DNA of 64,000 bases, taken from NCBI GenBank assembly GCA_037043015.1, contig CM073324.1, positions 5,973,013 to 6,037,012 of the forward strand. Direction: 5' to 3'. The stretch comes from Bryum argenteum (lineage: Eukaryota > Streptophyta > Bryopsida > Bryales > Bryaceae). Under the pieces are notes generated by a model, which saw only the letters and a program-made list of their open reading frames with translations, was not told the DNA's origin and searched no databases. A program made the position numbers and the translations under genes. Within the stretch, counting starts at the first letter, position 1. Each line of letters begins with the position of its first letter. Shown here piece after piece: positions 35,165 through 45,777 of the stretch.

Positions 35165-35783
35165 CAAATCATGTGATTTCTTAACACATTCAAGAATTGT
35201 GATGTTATTTTATACCCCAATTGTGATAAAACTTTCTTCATGAAAGACTTAAAGATACAGTTTGATGTTGATAATTTTACATCCAGCCTGATTTAAAGTT
35301 TTTGATTTAGGGTATAATTTTTATTTGATTCAGGGTATAAAAATTATGTATAAAAAATCAAAAATAAACAATAATGCATGAAAAATTTGGTCTTTGAGGG
35401 ACCCTCGGATGGATTTCCAAGAGAGAATGCCATCAATTGGCGTTTAGAAAAGCTTGTAGGAGCAAAATGTACGAACCATGCTTAACCCCCATAGTAATAC
35501 CTTTTTGATCCCAATAGTAATACCTTTTTGATCATTCTGAATGCTTACCCCTATACAATATGTCCTTGAAGTATTTTTAGCCAAAAACACATTTTCAAAA
35601 AAATCATAGAATATTCCATCGTCCATCATTGGATATCAATGGTCGATTTTGGAACAGACCCTGAGTCCTTCCCGGATGGATTGGCATTTCAGTATGGAAG
35701 CTTGAAGGTGTAGACTATTATGTACTAGGTAACTCAAAAGGAGCCATTGGTTATGGAAAACAACCAGTGGGGCATCCTTCCGA

Positions 35784-35874
35784 GCCGCGGGAGTGGGGAG
35801 TGGTATGGCCATAGCGCCAACAAAGCCACGCCGCGGGAGTGGGGAGTGGTATGGCCATAGCGCCAACAAAGCCA
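35784..35874. repeat. 46-bp tandem duplication
   Basis: Two identical units starting GCCGCGGGAGTGGGGAGTGG, at 35784 and 35830. They are GC-richer than the surroundings. Confidence 0.95.
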
Positions 35875-36217
35875 GCGTTATGGGAAATAACCACACTTTC
35901 CTCGTCCAACGGGGAGGTTTCACCTCTACAGTTTTTTCCTGAACTGCGGTTATGGGTTTTGCAATGCTTCTGAAGATCTGGTGCTTTACACAACATATTC
36001 AATCACCTCACCTCACAGTTCATATGCTCATCAGAAGGGAATATCATACTGCAAGGCTTGAGCTCACGAAAGACACCCTTGGCCAGCGTAAATTAGGATT
36101 CTGGGCCTGATTTTTCGACTATCTGATGGAGATGTGTATTGCTGCTGTATGGAGTCATCAATGAAGCTCACAATTGGAGCTCCGCAGGTACGACACTCGA
36201 TCTAGCTCCTTTGATCC

Positions 36218-36866
36218 TCACTTTTGAATGCCGGGTTTGGTGAATACATCACATGACTTGTTCGGAGGACAACTGAGCTTTCTTGCTTTCTTCTTCTTTC
36301 TCTTATGCAAATGAAAGTGATTCTCCTTGCAAAAAGATGGTGCTGAGTGAACCGAGACGTTCAAGGAGAATTCTACTGGTCTTTTGATTGTTGCATGCGG
36401 GTTTCTTGGTGGGGAGAGAAAGAGTGGCGATTCATCAATCGAAAGCTGGTTAATGTTTGCAGTGGCTGAATTTCCATGGCTTATGATGTGGTGAGGCTTC
36501 AGAAGACGGCTGAATCTGTAAGGTGATTGTCCTTCATCAGATCCCACTTGCAGCATTCCGGACTGTGTAGTACTATATCCATCGAGTGTCGCGCCTAAAG
36601 TATTTGGAGTGGAACTGATAGTACTACTTCGTCGGGGGTAGGACGATCTTCTCACTTGTGCTAGGTTTAGGGCCGTTTAGGAGCTTATGTAATACCCTCT
36701 TTCGCATCGCTGCAGGAATTGTATGAAGCTCACCAATCCTTTCGCTGTCGGTCGTTGTTGGGTTTGGTCGCATTTGACAATGCCCCAGTGATGGCAAAGC
36801 TAATCGCGGAGTAGAAAGATTTTTTGCTATTGTCAAACAAGAAAGTATTTCTCGCGAAGCCTCCAT
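36218..36866 (-). other. Possible coding remnant (two overlapping minus frames)
   Basis: From ATG at 36866 an 80-codon frame reads to TAG at 36624-36626. From 36655 a second frame runs 145 codons to 36218. The latter is rich in S, P and R and ends with a basic HLHKRKKKKARK stretch. If one base were missing the two would join into about 215 residues. I do not recognise either part. Coding status is a guess from open length only. Confidence 0.25.
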
Positions 36867-38146
36867 GTATGTGCTTGCTACTAGATTGCGAGCAGAGCCA
36901 ACTACAACAAAAGCGAGTGAGGATATGGCAGCATGATCAATATTAGACGACTGTTTTCCATCCTCAGATTCTCTCGCATGGATCGTCTGTGACGGGAGAA
37001 CACTGGCGCGAATGATGTTAGGTCTTTAAATCTTGCAGCAGTATTGCAGGGATTCGCGGGGGCGGGGGTTTTAGGGCTCACGCAAGTGCGCATCACTGAT
37101 GACCATGGCCGTGCTCATTTGAATATCCGTTGCCACTAACTTCAATTAGCTCTTCGCATCAGTGGTCGCTCATTCATGGAGTTCGTTGATTGTGGCAGGT
37201 TCAGTGGACGGGCACATTTCGATATCATCATTGGCATGTGGGCTTTCCTTGCAATTGTTTCCTTCACAAGGTGAGTTACTTATCAAAATGTGATTGAAGT
37301 TTGCGGGTCTGAATCTTTGTGAGTTTCATGAAGCAGATATGCACTTTCGTAACCCCTAAACCCTGATCTCGAAGACGTGCTATCTCTACACATCTGTAAC
37401 ATGGAATTTACATTAGATGCACCCCAAGTAACGAAGTACAGTGAGTATGTTGGATAGCAGGTCTGAATTGTTGTAGTTTTGCACTTTTAAAATCCTAAAA
37501 CCTAATTGTAAGGAGGTGCTATCTCTACATGGAATCTTACAACAAGGGTCTTCAAGCAATCAACTCAACCAAGTATATCAGATGGCAGGTCTGAATTGTT
37601 GTGGTTTTTATAATGCGCTTTGAAGATTTGAAATTGAGTTGTTTACAGTGATGAGCAACGACATCGAAAGTTCCTGAGATGGGATCGATGGAAATGTAAC
37701 ATTGATTTTGATCACTTGTGTTTGGGTGGTGCGTTCCGGCATTCAGTATGGCGCAGACTTCATCGTCATCATCCTGCGCTTGTGCACTCAGAGTAAGAAA
37801 AGCTTCTTTACTCCTTTCTCCACACTTTCAGCCCTTCGTACTAGTCATTGTACTGACTGGGTTGTGTCGAATGTGCAATTATGCGATCTTAGTAATGGTC
37901 GAAGGACATGGGGAACGAGTGAAGACATGGACTGACTTTGTGGCAGTGTTGCTGAGGTACCCTGATCCTGTACTGTTCTATTGCTGCATATACATCAATC
38001 GATTCAGTACCTGTGAAGAATGAATCTAAACTGGTTCGTGGATTGTAAACTATAATAATTTCCTGCTGTGCACTTGTTTCATTCACTGCTTCTCACACCT
38101 TGTGGACTTACTGGCTGGACCTTATTCCCGTATTGGATTTGGAGAT

Positions 38147-38294
38147 TGTTGAGGTTGGAGCCTAGGGCCAACCTTTCAGAAATTCTGAGGCGCCCTTGCG
38201 GACGCCGCAGGGGGGTTGGAAATAGTTTTCAACCAGCAATTGACGCGTCTCGGTAGAACCTCACTAACTGCGTCATTGCCCCAAGCGCAAAGAT
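38147..38294 (-). ncRNA. U4: U4 spliceosomal snRNA, copy 1
   Basis: The minus strand starts ATCTTTGCGCTTGGGGCAAT, the conserved 5' end of plant U4. It then shows the U6-pairing stem II segment, the 5' stem-loop with the 15.5K kink-turn motif (GTGAGG opposite CCGAGACG), stem I (TTGCTGGTTGAAAACT), a central hairpin (GGCG...CGCC), the Sm site AATTTCTGA and a 3' hairpin AGGTTGG/CCAACCT. Length about 148 nt; the 3' end is approximate. U4 pairs with U6 in the tri-snRNP and releases it at spliceosome activation. The canonical plant snRNA upstream element (TCCCACATCG at about -70) and TATA at -30 are not visible. A TCTCACATTAG motif sits at about -44. All structural parts are intact, so the gene could be functional. 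Confidence 0.93.
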
Positions 38295-38389
38295 ACTACA
38301 GACATCTTCACTTGCCCATCTTCTACTCTAATGTGAGAGGCAGAGCTGACCATAGATAAGGGATATACTCCATAGATGCTTGACTCGAT

Positions 38390-38600
38390 TGTTGCTTTCG
38401 TGTGCAGACACTGCTGCTGTTTCATCTGATTCCCAAGGATGAAGGAAGTGATATGTCAAGGCCAGCGTGTGAGGGCGAGGTGACAGTGGAGCCAGTGGAG
38501 GTTCGGAGATGGTTACCAGAACAGAATGAGCACCCCAGTCGCAAAGGATGCATTCACTACGAATGCGTCGACTACGAAGTACAACTTGTGAAGGCTATGG
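38390..38600 (+). other. Conserved block upstream of U4, possible exon
   Basis: After a pyrimidine-rich stretch ending GTGTGCAG, the frame from 38409 reads KDEGSDMS and VEVRRWLP. The duplicate at 56871-57011 keeps the same frame open (KDEGTDMS, VEVRRWLP) although bases differ, then ends in a stop. It could be an exon remnant or a chance open frame; no family recognised. Confidence 0.25.
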
Positions 38601-38700
38601 TTTGTTGCCTCATCTCAGTCGAGCGTTATCCTTTTACCCTACTTTGTTGATGAGTGTTTGTATCATATTTGAGGGAATGAATTTTATTCCATTTGCGTCA

Positions 38701-41700
38701 TTCAAATAAAAGCATACACGAAGTTTAATTTCAGCAACACACTTATGTGATTTCTCAAAGACATGTGGGCGGAGATTCATGACATTTTACTTTCATACTG
38801 CAATCGTGAGCCTCCTTGCAGCAATTTGAACGTGTTGCAATCAAAAAACAGGCAATGCCCCTACCACCAGTAAAAGCTGGCCTCGGTAACCGTCAAGCTG
38901 TTACCGCATGACTAAATTCTATAAGAATTCCTTGTGAGAAGTAATGCATTACAATCTCAGTTCAGAAATTTTTAATAGGCTCAGAATGAGAAATATGATG
39001 ACAAGCCAGCGTGCAGCGAGGATCCTGAGGTTTGTTTATGTACATCGAAGCAGCAGCAAACGGATGTGAGCCCACTTGGACGATTCTAGGGTTGGGCTGG
39101 TAGAGGGTGTGCAAACGATCATGGCCTTCCAAGCAATGGATCTTCCTTATATAGATAGATAGGTAGATAAGAACTCCAATCTTCATTTTTTGAAGATTGG
39201 CTTGAATACAACGTCACCGTCTGTTCATATTGTTTTTACCTCGATGGCCTGATCTTCCTTATTTCTAGGTGTTTATGTGTGGATCTCTTATGTGGACATG
39301 GTAAACTTGGAGAATCATGCAATTGGCAAGAGGTGTCTGAGTTGGCACAAACTAGTCAATTGGTCTACCCTTTCTATTTGATGAAACTTTTAACACAATC
39401 AATTTTGCAAAAGAGTAAAATTCAATTTAGCACATAAAAACCTCATAAAATCGCCACTAAGGTGGGCTCAACATGCATCTAATTTACACTAAATCTCACA
39501 AAGGGTTTTAGTGCCAAAAATGTCGTTTTAGGCTAATTTGAACCCTAAAGTCTTTAGTTGAATACTCTAGTACACATTCAAAACGTCCAAGAGCATGCAA
39601 ATCCCATCAAAACTATATTTTGATGACTTCAATATGACACAATAAACACCATACATCATTAAATGGCCTATCCAAGCAATATCAATCATTTAAACAAATT
39701 AGGTTATCATTGGGAAAGTGGGGCAGTGCTTCCGCGTCAAACCCAAAAACCCGCAAAATTAGTCCTAAAGAGTTATAAAATTCACACAACTGAATTTACC
39801 GGGTGAAAAGTGGCGAGCACTTCCGCACTATGACCTTCACCGGACAAATTAAACAAGCAACCCAACACTCGAAGCATACAACACCACAAAGCATGTTTAC
39901 ATACAAACTACCAAAAAAACCATGCAACCTAAATTTAACCAACAATGTTCAGTATCGTTTTGACAATGATATTGTTATTATAAATGTAGAGGTTTTTCTA
40001 ACTTCCTAGCATCACAACTACTTACTGGATTGAACAAAAGAACGTAAAAGCATTGGAAAAATGATGAGGAATGAAGTCTCCCTCCGTATTAGCATGCTTT
40101 GTATCCTCTTTAATGCCACGTTATGAATTGTTGATCGAGTTGATGAGCGCTGTCGAGGCTCTAGCTTGGTCACTGTCTAGCCGTCATAGTGTCGTCACCT
40201 CCTCGTTGAAGAGCTCGCCCCCCTCACGACACGCCAAACTCAAGTCTTATCTTTTTGCATAAGTATGATTTTAGGATGATATCCAACAACCTTGTAGTTG
40301 GAAGATTTTTTATTTGAATATTTTAGGTGTTGGCTTTGCAATGATATTTCTATACATGAAGAATGCAAGAAATATATGGTTTTGAGAAGTTGTTTCTCCT
40401 CCATCGACTAGTATATTTCAATTCTGTTTATTGGGTTGGACTCTAATTTGAGTCTAGTTATAGTGGTAGAAACCTCGAATTCACCTAAGATGTGAGGAGG
40501 ACATGGCATGCATTTTAGTGCAAGGGGTCTAGTTTTGAACTTTTTTTCCTTTGTAGATGTTGGGTAGTTTTCATCATTGCAAGAGTATTATTTGAGCCAA
40601 GAAAGTTTTTTGATGATTTTATTTGGGGCAAGGGTGTTATTGAGATAAAGAAGAACATCTTTCTAGTTGGTAATCTTTTCATAGAGTATCACTTCCAACG
40701 TTGAATTTTCACAATCATGTGACAAATTATCATGACAAAATTGTAAAACAGTCTTGAATGTCATTCTTGGTTCTAAAATCAATCTAACAACCTATACAAT
40801 CTTTGTACACTTACAACTTCATCTGATTACTTATATCGTTCATATAAAAAAGCGCTTTATTCTTTCACAATGCACTTGATTATTTTTATTTTTTACCCCT
40901 AAATGCCCAAGCACGTTTTGGGTCTCAAAACCTCAAAAAGTGCAATTTTTGACCACCTTGTTGGAATTGAGGTATGGTTAAAATTTCTATCTTTTATTTT
41001 CTACTTTCAACCGTAAGATCTTGAAACTAACTACCATCAGTAATACCATATAAAAATTCAACCGTTGGATCCATTTAGGAAATTATAATGTTTAAAGTTG
41101 ATGTAAATTTTTTTTTTGGCATTGCCCAAAAGACATGGTCTACTTACTGCAAAGGGTGAGTTGCAAATCATTACCCCAAACATCTTGCTCATATTTTTCC
41201 TCTAGGTAGGTGTTTCTTCATGTACTTAACTAGCACAACTTGGGTGTCCAACTAGCACAGTTAGAGAGTACGAGTGCCCAACTCCCACAACTCGGGTGCC
41301 CAACTCGCACAACTCGGGTGCCCAACTAGCACATTTGGGGTTGAAAACTAAACTTTGCATTAAAAGAAATTCTCATTTTTAAATGTAACCTTACAATTTT
41401 TACCACACAAACTATGAATGTTTGTCCACACACACAACCAATTCTCGGGCATGAATTCCAAAACTTGACTCTTCCTCTGGACTGCCCAAAACAATAAAAA
41501 CCCATTATGGCTCTCTTGGACGGTTAGGATTTAAATTGTAGAATGCAATCATGAGAAGTTAAATGCTGTTCATCACAATGTCTTGCTATAGAATTTGAGA
41601 TACAACCTCCACAATAAAGGATATGATTTCTAATCAGCTCTACGTGCGTACTTATAGGCTTATTTAAGTAGTTGAAGCGATCGTAAACTAAGATGGTTAC

Positions 41701-42775
41701 AAATACTTACATCCTTGTGACAAAATTATATAGTCCTTGCAATGTGCACCTAGGACCTCCAAGTGCGCACCTAGGACCGGCAAGTGCCAACTTGCGACTC
41801 ACAAGTGCATACCTGGTACTTGAAAGTGATCACCAGGAACCACTTTCTTGCCAATTTTACCCTTGGGAAGTTTAGGGGTTGATAAGAAGTGAGGTATTTT
41901 GGTGTACGAAACATTATTTCTTAAATCCACTGCAAGTGTAAAACTTGGTTTAACAAATTTCTAGCATTCTAATCTTGCAATCAATAGAAATATGGATAAA
42001 ATAAATGATAAATACTTTACATGTATAAGTTAGATAGTTAGATACTAGAATCTCATCTTATTTTTCATAAATGAGTTGTAAAATGCATTCAAGATATTCA
42101 ACTTGTTGTCCAAAAGGGTGGTTTCTATGTCATTTGATTATGTAGGTTAGTATAGCAAGGTAACATACTCAGTAACCACACAAATTACAAATCAAGACAA
42201 TGATTGTGGAGTCAACAAGGATATTGTTTTTGAACTCGTCTTGCAAGACGAGCTAAGAGTATTATTCTTGGGTTCATCTTGCAATAATAATAAAGTCTAG
42301 AAATTGAACTCAACAATTTAGAATCTCATGTATTTGAAAGTGGACACTCTAGTTAAATTGAAATTTGTCCACTTGCCCATAGAGCTTAAGTTTAAATATT
42401 GCTTGGTTTTTGAGATAGTTCTTTTTGATGGAAGACAAGCTACAAAGTCAATTGGCAATAAGAGGGAAACAAAAGATTGTAGTCTTTGGGAGGTTATTTT
42501 CATATGAAGAGTTATATATTTATGTAATTCTAAATAAGTGAAGAATGCATGATTGCACAACAATATTCGTTATTTGGTCAATTACTAATAAATGATGATT
42601 TTGATTTCATATATCTTAAGAACATCTATTGGAGTTTTAGAATTACTCTTGCATTAAATGATGAAATTTAACGTAAAAATGAAAACACATGTCTTGTTAC
42701 ATCTTCTTAGCATTGTAGTTGATAATTGAAATGAATACTAAATTTATTATGCATTCTATATGCTCAAATAGACTG
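38701..42775. other. AT-rich intergenic region with MITE and short repeats
   Basis: No gene seen. It includes a MITE-like element (40893-41534) with internal CCCAACT-type repeats (41225-41335), and AAGTGCNNACCTAGGACC-type repeats (41745-41835). The piece at 39640-39850 looks like an inverted relative of 44455-44640. Confidence 0.6.
40893..41534. mobile_element. MITE-like element of the TTAACCCCTAAA family
   Basis: Left end TTACCCCTAAATGCCCAAG and right end CTTGGACGGTTAGGATTTAA are imperfect inverted repeats. Internal text such as GTTGGATC...TTTAAAGTTGATGTA resembles the element at 60722-61270. A CCCAACTCGCACAACTCGGG-type minisatellite lies inside. No coding capacity. Confidence 0.6.
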
Positions 42776-44370
42776 TGAACCCGCGAAACGGTTCACTCTA
42801 GCGGGAATACATTCCCCGCAAGGTTTAGCGCGTAATTGTCAGGTTTCCATGGTTTAATTAGACTTTTTAACTCATTTCGTGGATTCACGGAATACCCGTG
42901 GTCTCAAAGGGGGTTTTGGCACAAGCGGCCCGTTCTTGCTCTAATTTATACCAAATTGGTACTTTTGATGAACGCCAATATATTACATGGCGAGTTTTTA
43001 GTGTGGTTTAGCGATTACGTATTCCTAAGTAGGGGGCGGTTTGCCTCATTTTGCCTTACCTTCTACAAAACCCCTAGTATGAAGTTTGGTGCCTTTATCT
43101 TGCCTAATTGTTTAGGAAAAACTATGGATAGAAGTCCGTTCAACTGGACGGATGAAATCCGTCCAATTGGACGGATGAAGCTTTTTGCTTCAACCTCCCT
43201 GGATCAGCCAGGGAGGGGGGGAGTGGAAAGCGGGGCCGTTAGGCTAGTTTTTGTGTGTGTGTGTTTTGTGAAGCGATTTTTTGTGAGATCTGGGTTGTTG
43301 TCGCGAATCCATGAGTTCTAGCTAGTGTTTGGGTGAAGAAACCCTAGTTGTGTTCAAGTAGTGGAAAAAATTCCACGAAATTAGGTTGTGTTCTTTTGGT
43401 GGAAGTGTGAATTGGTAAGGAGAGTGTGGCTGCAAGATTGGAGGTTCCCTGGTGCGACTCAGATTCAGTCGGAGGTGTGGCCAGTAGATCTGGCTGCGAG
43501 GTTGCGGAACCAACGCCGAGGCAGCGTCACCCGAAGTGGCCAGCATCACGTCAGGGGAACCGACAGCCGACGAGGAAGGAGTCCCGCAGTCGGCGCGGCC
43601 AACAGCAGCGACCACGAGCATCATCGCCAGCGATTGGGAAGGCGAGGCGGGGAGCGATCCGGCGCCAACAACGGCAGCCGAACCACCATCGACTGCGAGA
43701 CGGCGACGACGACCAGAGCGGTGCGGCATCGACAGCCGGCCAAGCAGGACCGGAGCGGCGGTTCCACGGCAGGCGAGACGACGACCAACAGAAGGAGGAT
43801 CGGCAGTTTGCAGGCAGCCTGATCGACGGAGACCAGATCGACACCGCAGGAGGAGGACCGAGTAGCGAGAGGGAGATCGGGAAGCCCGATCGACCGGTGC
43901 CGCTCCAATTCAAGGTCGCAGTACCACCGACGGTTGGATTCCGGAGCAGCCTCGGAGGACCAGTGCCGGCAAGGTCGGTGTTGGTACGAGGACGGAAACA
44001 TCGACGCCGATCTGCCGCGCCGAAGGTGGAGTTGATTGCAACGGCGATCAGCACGGAAAGCTGCTGAGTTGCATCTTGCAGCCCAGCAGTCGGTGAACGC
44101 TGCTAGCATCGATCGCTTCCGCGGCAGCTTCGGCAGGAGTCGGCAAGCGTGGATGCCATGTCCTCTCTCCGTGATATTACGGAGGTTGGACATGGTGATA
44201 ATATAGAGGGAGATTCCCCTTTTTTCCCTTTCGCCATTTTTTTTTGTATTGTTCTCTTTGCTAGGAATTGTGTGCTAAACACGGTAGGATTTAGAAACAT
44301 TATCTCAAAAAAGGCAAGGTCTTTGCCCAAAAATTGGTTGTAGTAATTTAAATTGTGTTGCATGTTCTAG
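42776..44370 (+). mobile_element. Retroelement-like block with a GC-rich core
   Basis: From 42776 the composition changes. It begins with a GTGAACCCGCGAAACGGTTC palindrome and runs through LTR-like text. At 43420-44100 there is a GC-rich core, open on both strands (213 codons on + from 43426, 190 on - from 44193). The predicted proteins are rich in R, G, P and Q, as some gag-like or spurious GC-rich frames are. No reverse transcriptase, integrase or primer-binding site was seen. The block may be a degenerate or non-autonomous LTR element; the assignment is weak. Confidence 0.35.
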
Positions 44371-45777
44371 TTTATGATGTTGGTCCTTGGATTGGAATGA
44401 TTGTACCTTGCTTGCCTTGCTGATTTAGATGAGTAGATGCTAGAGAACACTAAGAGTAAGGGTAGTGCGGAAGCGCTGCCCAAGTTTTATGCTGAATTTG
44501 CGAATTTAGGTTAGAAATTCGGGGATTTGGGACCAAGCGCGGAAGCGCTGCCCAATTTAATTTCGAAATTTCAAAAGTTTAGGTTGAGAAGATTTGCTAA
44601 GTGTACTAGGGTGTCCATTGCTTGGAAGGATTGTTTTGTTTGCACCCACCCCCACGGCCCACTTGTGAGTTAGAAACCGGAACACCGGGATTTAACCTCA
44701 CATAGACACATAATTATGGACAAAGGATGTAAGGTAATTTACTCAAGATTTAAACAAAGCCAATACCCATTCACTAACTTTATCCAAGAAGAAGATTCAT
44801 CCCAGCTTCCACCTTCAGTTTTCAATGTTCTCATGGTGTACATATGGAGTGTACAGTTTTTAGAACCTACAATTTCTACCTTTGAGATTCATAACTAGTG
44901 CAAGAGAACTCTAACATTTATGATTCGAATTGGTCCAGACTCCTACATAATTTACACAGTACCAAAACCGAATCCTTTGACCACCCCTAATGAGCTTGCC
45001 AATGTGAAATTTGAGCAATCATTGAGCAAAATACCTTGGTATTCTAATTTGCAAAAATATTTATTGAAAATAGTCAAATGGATTATTAATCTAATTACCT
45101 TAGACTCCCTTCGTTCCACCAACAAGTCGGCCTCCAGGCCCCAGCTGCTGGTTTCAACTCAAAAACATTGTTGCAAATCCAGTACTAATATTAATTGGAC
45201 TAGAAATCTGCTAATTGTCAAGTTGCTATAATATATCTCAAGATCCTACTTTTGTTAAAGAAATTCAATAAAAGAAGTTTCTTACTTAACATAATTGGCA
45301 TGCAATGGTAAAACATGCCTTATGTTTGAAAACCCGCAAACAAAATCTACCTTCACAAAGATGCACACCATAAATTCATAAAACCTTGGATGGGTGCGCA
45401 ATTTTCACCATGCAAATTACACTTGATTTCTGAGCCAACCCAAGTAATTTCGTGAAAAAACAAACTCCTAATGAGCAAGTTATGGCTCTTCAAAGTTTCA
45501 ATCCCCCATCCAAAATGCTATTTTTTTACACTAAGGACATATAGGGGTTAAAGTCATCCACATCCATCCATTCATCCATCTTCAATACTTCATGTTACTC
45601 AACTATTCAGACCACATGTGCAAATTCTCAAATCCAAGTTCATACAAAATCAAAGTCATCACCTTTCCCAGGTGTGCAATTGAAAAACTTCAAGAATTAC
45701 TTTGGCGAACTACAAGTATTGAACTACTCGACATAGAGCATTGCATATTTTCTCTATTATGTACTGCAGACCAATCC
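44371..45777. other. Intergenic region downstream of the TNL gene
   Basis: GCGGAAGCGCTGCCCAA occurs twice (44467 and about 44540), and related text occurs reversed near 39720. The rest is AT-rich with no gene seen. Confidence 0.5.

Larger units (their letters stand above)
34849..37686. other. Intergenic region with repeats and doubtful coding segments
   Basis: It holds a run of 37 T (35128-35164), a 46-bp duplication (35784-35874) and two overlapping minus-strand frames (36218-36866) listed separately. At 37353-37620 lie two diverged units sharing GTGCTATCTCTACA and CAGGTCTGAATTGTTGT. Confidence 0.55.
37687..38700. repeat. Segmental duplication, copy 1 (contains U4-1)
   Basis: This is homologous in direct orientation to 55621-57165. 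The match runs from GGAAATGTAA through the GGTGGTGCGTTCCGGCATTC block, the U4 gene, its upstream region and a TCCCAAGGATGAAGGAA block to GTTTGTATCATATT. Copy 2 carries an extra segment of about 510 bp (55655-56163). Confidence 0.9.

Noticed and set aside
37350-37366. Telomere-like text CCCCTAAACCCTGATC
   Set aside because: Only about one and a half telomere-like units; too short for an interstitial telomere or a telomerase RNA template claim.
43388-44067. Plus-strand 144-codon and 213-codon frames as real host genes
   Set aside because: Frames on both strands are equally long, as expected from GC-rich sequence poor in stops; kept only as a composition anomaly.
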